Assembly (NCBI GenBank): GCA_964019165.1
Contig: OZ025274.1
Location: 11,346,907 to 11,410,906 of the forward strand
DNA from: Mastigias papua
Taxonomy: Eukaryota; Cnidaria; Scyphozoa; Rhizostomeae; Mastigiidae
Length of the DNA stretch: 64,000 nucleotides
Reading direction: 5' to 3'
Made by a program: the position numbers and the translations under genes. Below the pieces are notes generated by a model that saw only the letters and a program-made list of their open reading frames with translations, did no database searches and was not told where the DNA came from. Shown in pieces: positions 1 through 12,000 of the stretch; within the stretch, counting starts at the first letter, position 1, and each line of letters opens with the position of its first letter.

Positions 1-315
1 TACCATATTGTATGCTGTTCCTCATGACAACATCCCAGTACATGTGTTCTGTATTGTAAAAAATCTGGCTCCCACAAACCAGTTTCTTATATAAAATTGT
101 GTGGTACCTAACATACCTACTAAACAGGATAGATTGTGCCTAAATATCCAAAATGCACATGGAAAATAATTCACATTAATATTAGATTCTAAGAAAAACA
201 TATTGCGTAAGCATTTAGAAACTAAAACTGGAAAAAAGCATCTCTACCTCAAAAGTGGGGATACCATACTTAAGATGGCCAAAACATCAATCTAAAAGAA
301 GGATGTAAAAGTCAT

Positions 316-447
<132 letters not shown>

Positions 448-1915
448 CATCTATATAATCATTCCCTTTTTTAGCAATATAGCAATGCATTTCTGTATGA
501 TATTTAACTGCTCAGTTTCACATTGTGCCTAACTCTGTGCTACCTTTTGTGCACAGGTCAAAACAAAAGCAAGAGACATAATACTACACTCATGAGAGGA
601 GATGGAAACTAAAACAGTGTTTTGCAAATTCATCTAGAGAGTTTCTGAGGGGTATGGAATTCTCTAACGGAAAATTCTTGAGATAATCTTTCAGGTAGAT
701 TAAATACAATAGCCGTGAAGAAAGCTACACTGAGATGCTTATAGAAAACTTGCATCGAAATTCTAATCTGTAAAGAGAAACTGGTGCATGAACCTTTTTA
801 CTTATTTCTCAAGCGGAATGGAAATTGTTGTACAAAAATAGAAGGGCTACAAAACTTTTGAATAATTTTCAAAGTCTAATCCGTCCAGAACCCGGAGGTA
901 TGAATGACCGAGCCTTTAGGTCTCAAAAACCCACCACTGACTTTTGCCAATATTGAGAGGGGCTTAGTACTGCATTTCTAGAAACCACTGTCGCATACAA
1001 AACCTGCGTGTAATCCAAAAGACATTACAGCCAAAGTACTTATGACACAAAGAGTAAACTTGTTGCTCAAGGCTTAACGATAAAACCAATCTACTGATAA
1101 TACTTACACGTCTAAAAATTCGAGCTGCAGCCTTGCTGTCATAAATATAAGAGCACGGGAAAATATAGAACCCAAAAAAGTGAAGAAGAGGCATTTTCTC
1201 AACTAATCGAACCGCAAAATGAATGTTGGCGACGTGCAAACTTTAGCAGGAAAGAGCCATCAAAGTGAAACCTCGGCCTCCTCGGTGAATCTCTTGTAAG
1301 CTGCAACAACAACAATCTAAAGATGGTTCAGTAGTTAGTGCGGCGGGAAAAGGGCCTTGGAGCAGACCTGGTGGATGGGTACTAACTATGGCTTGAGTTG
1401 ATTCATTGTATGTTTTTTGACAAACTTTATAATACCCTAGGTATACTTTATTAGTCTATATTTTTTTGCTACTCAAAGCTCATCCGTGGTGCATGAATTT
1501 GTGGGAAAAGCTTTTAAGCTGAAAACTCATACTTAGGGTTTGCGGTACTGGGACATGTTTCAGAGGTATCGCAAAGTCCATCTATGGTGAAGAGTATGTT
1601 CATGTGCCCAAGCGGTTAACTTTTAGCTTGTCAGATGTACATTAGCCTGTAACAGGACCTAAAATACAAGTGTGCCTCTCACTATCGTACTTGTAACTCA
1701 AAACTGTGAATCTGCAACTAAACTTTCCTACCATTTCAAAGAAGACTCTTAAGTACATTTTGCCATCTTGATAGTTCTGTTTTATGCATGCTAATTTTGG
1801 TATAAACATGGATATAAATATACTCTGTATTTATATGTTTTCATGCTCATTATACGCGGAGCTCATAGGCTTTGTGATCCTTTGGTCCCCCGTTCCAGAT
1901 AAATGGTTGATGTAT

Positions 1916-1992
1916 AATGATGATGGTGGTGATGATGAAGATGATGATATTGATTATGACAATGATAGTAATGACGATGATGATGATGGCTC
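1916..1992. repeat. GAT-rich imperfect trinucleotide tract
   Basis: GATGATGGTGATGATGAAG-type sequence, followed by unique sequence containing GTGGTGGCAAGCGGGCACAA. A related motif next to a second ATC/GAT tract occurs in opposite orientation near 5,750-5,830, so both appear to belong to one dispersed repeat. Confidence 0.75.
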
Positions 1993-2887
1993 GCCCATCT
2001 GGAGACCTTGTGGTGGCAAGCGGGCACAACTCTGTTATAAACAGGGGCATGCCAAAGTAGGGGGCATGGGGTATCACACCCCCAACTTTCTGCAGAAGCC
2101 TTCGGTAATTTTATGCCTTGTTGGTACTTTTGTGCCCTGTCAGTAATTTTATGCCTTATCGGTAAAAGTTTACACAATGATAATAGTGTGTCGGTATGTC
2201 AGTGAAGACTTAAACTAAATCTGTCTTTTGTACGTTATAATCTATCTTCAATCAACCACGTTGGTAAATTTCTCTTGTCACATCCCCCACTCAAAAGCTC
2301 TTTGGCATGCCACTGGTTATAAGTGCCACTCTGTAAAATGCCACACTCCAAAAGTTGGAGTTTTGTTGACTGTGATGTTAAAGGAAATATGGTGTATATC
2401 TTATCTTTGCATAATTATGATATCTGTTCATATCCTGTCACACTTTGCTATCTGAAAGGTTTCAACCTTGAAAATATCTCCTGATCACTCATTAGCTAGC
2501 TCTTTGAATGAGTATAAAGATGGCGTTTTGGAGTTGTTGATGAAAGAAAGATAGGTTTATTTCCAAGCATCAAATGAGATATTAGCCAGTTTTGCTGTAC
2601 TGGTAATTACAGGCTGGTGTGCAACAATTTACATAGATATAAAGATTATTTAAGCTGTTGTGGCTGTAAGAATTTAACTAGGCAGGGGATGAATTTCCCT
2701 CCCTGTTGGTATCAGGTGGGTGATCTTTTCAATACATAAAATTGGTTTTGCATTTTACCAGGTGTTTCACCTTTTTGGAAGTAGTTCTACAGTTTTCTGA
2801 CTCACTTTTGAAAGTATTGTTAGTGCTTATGTTCTTATCCACCATAGCATGATTGATAAATGCTACATCTCTAATATTTTCTTTCAG

Positions 2888-3000
2888 ATAATGATGGATG
2901 CTCAACCAAGATATTTGAATGTATCATTTCCAAAGAATGCCAAGGTGCTTTATCAAGAAGCCCTTAGAAATACAGAAGTCTTCTCTACAGGTATTGATAC
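2888..3000 (+). CDS. RAD51D: RAD51D exon equivalent to human exon 3
   Basis: The acceptor is TTTTCTTTCAG at 2887. The exon is read in phase 0 and encodes [18 protein letters not shown] followed by TEVFSTGID, aligning with the human segment that ends in STGIGS. Protein alignment and the next exon's phase put the exon end at 3000, splitting a codon AC|T exactly where human c.263/264 splits its Ser codon. The sequence after 3000 is ATAATATT, not GT. The only nearby GT (2991) would leave phase 1 and break the frame. Confidence 0.8.
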
Positions 3001-6000
3001 ATAATATTGTATTATGGATATTGTAATATTGTATATTGTATATTGTATATTGTATATTGTATATTGTATATTGTATATTGTATATTGTATTAATACATAT
3101 ATATTGTAGTATGGCAGGAGCTGTAGTATTTGATGACCTTCACTTTTTCTTTAGACAATATAACTTAAATTTGGCAGCTCTAGTCCAGAAAAAGACATAG
3201 TTCCATGGCTCTGTGCCGGAGGAAAATTTTACTCTTTATGTCGTTTTGAGGAAGGTTTTGAAATCTGTATCAACAACCCAGTTTCAGCAAAGTTTTCATA
3301 TTATGTGACATCGACTGTGAAAGGTATAGCCCATTTACAGTTAAAGCTTCCGAGACATACCCAATGTAGAGTTCAAAAACTTTGACTAGTTTTGATAGTC
3401 TTAAAAGAGGAAGGTTTATGATGAAGGTTTGACAGCCGGGGGAAGGTTGGGCATTTTTCTTGACTCTGATTAATTTGGAAACCTGTTGAGCTGCCTGCAG
3501 AATTGTACAGCCATTTGGGATATGCTGAAGGGAGAGCTGAGTTCTTGGTACTTTCATGATAGCTTGTTTACTTACATCCAAGATAATTCCAAGAATAGGA
3601 GGTGCCAAATGAATTGTAGACAATTAGTGGTATTGATAGCATCATGTACTTTCAATGCACTGTATCAATTAATCATTTGAATGATCTTTGAGAAATTTAC
3701 CCAGCAGGGCTCTATCATCCCAATGTGCATTCTGTGTTTAAAATGAGCACTCATCCAGCACACTCCTTGATAGGGCAGGGCATGCTTTTCATCATGTGCC
3801 TCATTCCTGAAAATTAACAATATCACACATGTTGACAGTAAACAGGGAACAAATTGTAGGACTTGATATGGAAGTTTGCTATGAGGTATACAATCAATCA
3901 CCCAACTCCTAAAATTTATATAGAGAGACATGCCGAAAATGTTTCCAGTTCCAACACCAAATACTCTAGCAGGAATCAAGAGATGGATCCAGAGTCTGAT
4001 TTTGGGTGGGACCATTTTGGAAAAAATATCATTGGGAGGGGAATTTTTCATAGCCATGCCCCTCTGAAACATTTTGAGTATTGTGTAGAGTGCTCAGTTC
4101 ATTTTTTATTCATTTTCTTGTTTAAATCATGTGGCATTTCTCTGAAAAAATGTTTTTACAATACAGAATGTTACCATTTGGGGGATCATGGCCCATCAGA
4201 CCCCCTTGGATCTGCACTTGGCAGGAATAATTATGAATTTAGGTGATGGTCTGGCTGATGGCTGCAATTCTGCAATATTACACCTGTAAGATGATATGAA
4301 ATGATATTCTTGTTAATGATTTCCATCTCTCATTTTTTTCAGGGTGCCCAGGGTAAGTCATTTGTTTTCTACTTTGTGTATGTTGCAATATCCTCATCAT
4401 CAAACCTCATTATTATGATTTATCATCATCATTACCATCATCAATCATCATCATCATCATCATCATTATTATTATCATCGTCGTCGTCGTCGTCATCGTC
4501 ATCATCATTCATATCGTCATCATCTGTTCTGTTCTGATGCCATATTTTGCCCCTTTGCTGAGCCTGGGCTGACCATAAAGTCAGTGATTGCCTGCGAATT
4601 GTTTAGAAGAGGTGACTGAATCGGCTACACCCAGGGTGAATACATGTCAAATCATCCAGATAATAGAAAGTATGACACCTGACCCCCTTCAATTTTCTTG
4701 AAACTTGCACCATTCCTAGGTATTATAAAATAAAGTAAAGTTATAAAATCGTCCTTTAGTAGGGTTTTAACATCTACTCCAAGAAGGAAGTCATGGTAGT
4801 AAATTATTCGAAAAAGTAAGCAGAACAGAATAACTTGAGAAATTGACTTTTAATGTCATCTTTAACAACTGACCATGGATTATGACATAATTTCTATAAT
4901 TTTTGTGGAAATGAAGTTTAGTACATAGGGAAGAAATGTCAACCAAAACTTCCACTGAAATCTGATACATTTTACGATAAAATCACAACATATCTAGCTG
5001 TGGCAAGAGCACACATCAGAAGAACCAGAAAAACACAAAACACGCTAGAAAGAATATTCTTTGTTCCCAATACGGAAATCAAAACAACAGTGCTCTAACG
5101 ACAACAACATCAACAACAGCGTGATTTACAGTAGTAACTTTATGCATTGGTTTTGACTGTTAAAATAATAATTTCCCAAACTAGATCTTTGGTGGAAATG
5201 AAGCTTAGTATATAAGGAAGAAAAGTTGACAAAAAATTTATCACAAATGCAGTCCCACATCCCACATCGACTTTTGGTGAATTTCCTCCATGCATGTACA
5301 GAGTACAAAAGAGTGAGTATATCGTTAAAATGATACTTACTGAGCTCAAATTGACAGCATTTTTGGATGTTTGTATGACGAAAGCTTCCCAGTACCAGAT
5401 CTGAAGTCTGCATGAGGTCATGAACTCATTTTATTGAAGAAAAGAGATTTCTGAATTATGCGATTTTAGGCATGAATCGAGGTCTTGGTTAATTCTATAA
5501 CTGTAATATCTATCTCAGATCCCATTAGGAGTTAGAGGCTTAAATCTTTAGAGGTTTCTTTATTTTATGGTACCTAAGGATGGTGCAACTTTCAAGGCAA
5601 TTGAAGAGGATTGGTTACTATGAACTGGATGATTTGGCATGGATCCCCACCACCCCCAGTCAACTCTGTTACCTCCAACAGTTACTTATCAGAACTGCAG
5701 CCTGAAGCTGCTGGGCCTGATTTTCACTGAAGGGGTCTGGTGGGAAAGTTTGCCACAGGTCTTTGTGCCCGCTCAACACCACAAGAAGGTCCCACCATGG
5801 GCTGGTCATCATCATCATCATCGTCATCGTCATCGTCATCAATCATTATCTTCATCAGTCATCATCATCATTGTCATCATCATCGTCAAAAATCATCATC
5901 ATCATGATCATCATCATCACCACCATCACAATCATAATAGTCACCAGTCATCTCGACCTTCACCAATCACAAGTAAAGTGATAATTGTCAAATTGTAACT

Positions 6001-9000
6001 CAAGATGTCCTAGCGGACATCACATTTGCTTATAATCTACTGTAGAGTATAAATCTTTGACTAAAAACAATACAGCGTAAGTTGTCATCTTCTTAGGTTG
6101 TGTTTTTTGTCTGTTTCTTGATAGAAATGGGGATTTCCCTAAAAACTCATTATTCTGTTATTAAAACAGGACCTTGGGATATTGAACGGTTCTGTGAAGT
6201 TTTTCTGTGTAGTCTTTTTTCTACTTATTGTATTTTTCACGTATGTGTTGGTAAGATCTGTTAAATATCACATTTCATTACTCATTTTGCGTTTTTAATT
6301 GGATCAGATGCAATCAATAAAAGACATCAATGTTTTTATGTTTGAGTAATTGAATAATGATGAGATTTTTTCAGAGATCTATTTGAAGTGATACTTGAAA
6401 CTCAAAAACTATCAAAATCTTGCCCAATCAACATGAGTGAATTACTCTTAGTTTCATGTTTTCACGAGCATTGGAGTAATTTTTGTGTATTTCATTCTTG
6501 AAATTTTCATTTTGAAGTCTCGACAACTTGCTTGATGGAGGATTGTGGACCGGAGAAGTTTTAGAGATTTATGGCATCGCAGGGGCCGGAAAGACACAGG
6601 TATTTTATTGCCGTGACATTTTCCTATTCTTCTTGACACAGTGTTTTCCAATATCGGCTAAGAAGGAGAAATGAAGACATTACTCTAGGAGACTCACCGT
6701 TAAGTTTATCAAAGCAGAAAATTTGCGATGAATAATAGCCCCGCAAGAGTGCATCTTAGTAAAAATGTGAGAGTGACAAGAATAGCTGTTAAATTGAATG
6801 GGTGGGTTTGGAAAGCAAAATCAGACTCATCACGAGGGAGGGCGAAGGGTGGCACACTCCTCGGGAAAGCACTTCGTCGGCAAAGCCTGTTTTTTTATCG
6901 ACAATTCCTATAATCTTTCCGTAAATAATGTGGCTCGTCTGTAGATAACGTAACGTTGAGAGATATCCCAAGCATTTGTCAAAATTAAACACGTTTTAGA
7001 AAGGGACGGCTGTGTTTTCAGAAAACAAACTACGTCCTTAGATGTCACAGCCAATTCTTTCGGTAACTTTTTATTTCATTCACTCCCACCCCTTGAAGCA
7101 TCTTTTTCCTGACGGGCCTGAGCAAATTCATTATTTTCCTAGAATAAATAGCAACAGAGAAAGTGTTAAGTATTATAACTCTGGTGTCTGGTATGCGTCT
7201 GGTTAATGAACTGTATGATTGAGTTTTACTAGTGTAGGAGAGCTTTCAGACGTTCTGCTAGACCGTGTGATCCCCCAATATTGTACGTAGTTGATAATCA
7301 TGATTTTGTTTATAGTTCTGTAAAACAGTGTGCGCATCGCTTCTTGAACCACGTGGAAAGAGTGCATTGTACTATGACGCAAGTGGCTCATTTGTGGGTG
7401 AAAGATTGCTAGGGATAGTGGCTAATCGGAATGAACCTTGTACTCATCAGGTGATTTTAGATGCTTGTTTTTTGAATGAATAGTTATGGTGTCTCTAAAT
7501 GTTCATGAACTTGGATTTAGATTTAAATGCTAGACTTTGTCGAATAAACGCTTCTGGAACTCGTAGACTATTGTCGTAGTTAATAGCCCTTTGTTGTTTC
7601 TTTTCTGTTCACTTTTGGCATTTTTTCAGTATTATTTCCTCCTTTTCAGCTTTTGTCCTTCTTATCTGTTTGTTTATTCTTTCATGTTACTTTTCCTCTT
7701 GCATTACCCTTCTTCTTTCGCCCTCTGGTCTCCCCATGCACTTTCCTCTCCCCCCTGTCACTTCTCTATTCCAATGGATCTACCATGTTTTATCCCATCT
7801 TTTCCTTCTTAGTTCTTTCAATTCATCACTCAATCGTTTTGTATAAGAAAGGTTTAAGGACTCTAACTAGTGATTGATGTCTCACAGTAGACTACCAGTA
7901 AGCAGATTGAATTAAAAATTAAAAGTTAATGCTACTTCCTAAATCAAATTCTAGTGCAATTCTTGTATCAGAGGAATCTCTTCATTGTACGTCCCCCGCA
8001 CATCCTGGTATTGATTCTTTCAATATATCATTCACTTATCTGATAAATGAATCCAACTCAGGACATCATGAAAGTACTCACCTTGCAAGGTTTATATGGC
8101 CAGGAAGGTCAGAGAAAAAATTATCTTTAAATTTTAGGTCAGGGAAAGTCAGGGGAAGTCAAGGGGTTAAGGGATAATACAATAGTCAAGTGAAACGCAC
8201 CATTGTCATGTTGCAAGTCGGGGAAACAATTTTACTCTTCATTATGAAGATATATTTAGATTTTGTACTTTACGCTTTTATTTTTTATTTCTATGTAGAT
8301 TTGTCTGATTTGTATCCTTGTAGCATTTATAGTTGATTTTAGGAAATATTTCAAGTTTGTTTGTTTTGATAACTTTTCAACTAGAAACAGATAGAGAAGT
8401 TAAGTTGTGCTGTGGGTTTTTAAACCGTTAAACATGTTGTTAAAATGAAAAATCTAGCTATTGTTTACTTTCATCATTGCTGAACCCCTCAAGTCAGGGG
8501 AAAAGGTTGTTTCCCAGAAAAGGTGAAGAAAATATAGGTTTTTAAGGACTGAAGCTAGGAGGAAATTTGTGCTTTTTAGGGAAAATTTGGGGAGCTTTTT
8601 CAAAAAATCTGTAATAAGCCCTGTAGTATCATTGTAATTGTATGAGGATAGATGATCCTTTGTGAAGAGCTAACAGTTTGGTACCCAGCCCTGTTCTCTG
8701 TATACTATGCAATTTGTCTGAGCATTTTGCCCTAGCAAAGTTACTCTTTAGTGTCTAATTGCCCGGCGGGTCGGAATTAGCGGAGCGGTTGGAATTTTCT
8801 AGAGAAATCAATTAGCGGGGGGAGGGTTGGATTTATGCAGTCTAGTGAGTGCGTGAATTTAGAAATTTTTCTAAGCTGGTTCGTTTTCCCTATTATGCAG
8901 CAAAATTCGACAATAATTATGGCTTCAATATTTCGGTGCAACAAGTAAAAATTAATGAAAAATCAGTTTGAAGTAATACCAATAGAACAATTACTTTACT

Positions 9001-12000
9001 ATGAAAACAGAACCTAATGTAGCAGTCTGTTCAGTTTAAGTTTGCAACAGTCAGTTAAGGAAATAGAACAGATGGACCTTCTTTAGGAATTAATCTTGTT
9101 TCAGCTACTTTACACATTAAATCTTCGAATGTTAATTACCGGGGGGTCTTAATAAGATCGGGGGAGGGGGTTGAAAAAATTTTTAAAACTAAATAGCGAA
9201 AATGAACTTAGTGACTATGAATTCTTTAGTGCTGAGGAAGTTGCTTCATATCAAGCAAAAAAAACGCAAGAGGATGAAGATATGATAGAGGAAAGATTAC
9301 TTAACACAAGAGATATCGTGATTATAGATGAATGTTTGTGATAGCTTGTTTTTGGAAAGAAGCATTATCGAACTATACCTCTTGTTTTTCCGTTAGAAAA
9401 TATCTCACGTATATCAAATTTTAGCGCAGCAAAGTACGCGAAAATTAAGTGTTTTTGCGCAACCAATTGTTTATACACCAGCTCTGTGCAAAAATTAGAT
9501 GTACGTGAGATTTTCATGAGTTAAGGTACTTATTTTGATTAGGCTTCTTCCATGACTGCTGTCCTGTTATGTGTGTTATATCCTGTTATGACAAAGTCAC
9601 CTGTCGAATCGTTATTTTGAAAGGTCAAAGATCATTAAGTTATAATAAACTCTGTTACAATGCCAAACAGCTACTTGCACCTCCATAGCAATAGCCATGA
9701 GACTGCTGGTCAAGTGATATCATTATATTTTAACATATTTGCAGTTGTTTACTATCATTGACCTTTTTTCTAGTTTCTTGAAGATGCACTATCAAGGATA
9801 AAGTACTTGAGGATTTTGGATGCTCAGAGTCTCTTGGTAGAATTGAGAAGACTTGACGAGAAGCTTACAGTAACGGTGCGGATTTTTCAGTAGCCTATAA
9901 AGTGCTATCATCTCTTGTCTCTTCCTTTCGTGAGCCTTCCTTCAATATAATCTCCTCGTTATCCTTACCTGTGTCCTAATCTTTGCACTATAATCTTTTC
10001 CTATAAGTGAACTTTGCTATGACTTTCATTGTATTTATGATTTACAGTCTAAAGTGTTTGATTTAGTTCTAAAGTCATAGATTACCTAGGTTAGGATTTC
10101 CAGCAATGCATTTATGTTCCTTATGTATTAACAGAGAAATGAACCTTGACTTTGTCCATGGGCCCTATATAGCGTGTTATAGCAAACCTATGACCGATAC
10201 ATAGCTTAGAGTGCCATGTTGTTTTGATTCCATAGCCTGTCAACAGGGATATCTTCAACTGTCGGTCTGCCCGTGTAGATGTAAGATATTTTCCATGTCC
10301 ATTGGATTAAACTTATGAAAATGGTTTGTTCACTACAAATCTTCAAGTGAAGAGATATTTACACCACTTCCATATAGATGCTATCTGATATCCCTATTAG
10401 TTGCAATACAGTAATAGCCCGAATATAGGAGCCTGAATTTTTCAAATTAGCCTAAACAGGTTCTTTTGTACGTGGCACTTGAAGCCAATTTAAGCTACCA
10501 AGGTTCTTATTTTTTCATTCGAAATTCATCTGAAGATACAATATGTATTATAGATATCGTATCATACCACAAAAAACTTGGTACTTTAGCTTGAAAGAAA
10601 AAATAGCTATACCCAGTTGCTTTCAGGCACATGACCATCTTAGCTTAAATAAGCTCCTATGTGGATGGAGCTTGAAACGATATTAGCATAGCTAGCTCCT
10701 AGAACCCAGGCTCTTATACGCGGACTGTTTCTGCATCTGAATTGCGGCTCTGCTTCTCGAAACGTACAGTGTCGTACTCGAAATGCTACGGATTAAGGCC
10801 TAAAACCTCCAGTGAAGCGGATTCTTCTGTGATATCCCGGAGTTTTCGATGAACGAGACTCTCCTGTTTGACCTATGATGTATGTAGTAGTGTTGTATAT
10901 TTAGCAAGGAACAAAATAAATTACTGCTGTCACGCACTCTATGCACTGTTATCGAGAGCTTCCTTCTCCAAGAGGAGCTTTCTGTCTGCAAAAATAAACA
11001 AGCTATCTTTATTGCTGTTATTGCTGTTAGTATTTATATCCATGTAGAATTCGTCTTGTGTCGAAGAAAGCTCAGTACTGCATAGCCCACCTTAGCTAGC
11101 TACACGATGACGTGGGCGACAGAAGACACTTACTCTGAGGTGCCTAATAGATGGCCCCCCGTTTATCAATTTGTAGATTTTTTCCATCCCCCGCTCTTAT
11201 TATGATCCGACCCCCACTTGTTGAATTTTTGACGAGCCTCGTCCTTCAAAATATTTACTCCAACAAATTCTAAACGAAATCGAGTTTGAAATTTGCGTAA
11301 AAGATTTCTGAGGCAAGACTTATGGAGACAGCTATAGTGCCTAAAGGACAAAAACGTGTTCATCACAAGTTTTCATAGCTCACTTATGGATACTTGCTGA
11401 GGGTCGAAAGACGTTTGGAAAATATGAATTGTAGCATAGTAAAGTAGTTTTCTAATGTATTTTGCCTTCTGTTCTCGTATAGTTTCATTATATTACTTCT
11501 CTATTAGGCATCTCAGAGTATGATAATGCATATTCTGAGCTCCCAACGGTAAGCTGCTTTCGACTACAGCTGATGGGTAGATAATAGCCAACCACTGGGA
11601 TAGAGTGCAGAACACAGGCAGCACCACGGGGAGGGACAGGGGTGTATATGTCCCCAATTATTCTCCAAATTGCATTTGTGATTCGTCCAAATTCGAATAG
11701 AAAAAGTTTGAGGATGTGGGAGATTTTCGGCATGTTATAATTCATTGTTGTGACGTCATATCATTACATAGCTGTTTTGACACCATGTAGTGGCAAAGTT
11801 TGTTGTACCTGGTACCAATGGGCGTAGTTCAATAGGGCATGGTCTCTCAGAATGCTCCCATTGTGTGATGGCTGGCCCCGCCCCTGGCGCCTAAGAACAA
11901 TAAATTTCCTTTACATATCTACACTGTTACCTGCATACTTGCTTGCGTACTGATGTTATTGCTGTCTTATTGATTCACATCCCAATATATATATAATGCT

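Noticed and set aside
964..1239. Minus-strand first-exon candidate ending at GTAAGTA
   Set aside because: The donor is good, but the peptide (MPLLHFFGFYIFPCSYIYDS) matches nothing I know and no continuing exon was found.
1784..2177. Acidic Asp-rich frame (plus) and His-rich frame (minus)
   Set aside because: Caused by a GAT trinucleotide tract; no splice or start context.
2461..2530. Possible RAD51D exon 2 (SPDHSLASSLNEYK)
   Set aside because: It looks vaguely like the end of the N-terminal domain, but there is no GT donor after the Lys codon and no matching acceptor and phase.
9130..11225. A 2-kb transposon bounded by the G-rich blocks at 9,130 and 11,150
   Set aside because: A conserved RAD51D exon (9,774-9,875) lies between them, so two separate opposed MITE copies are more likely than one element.
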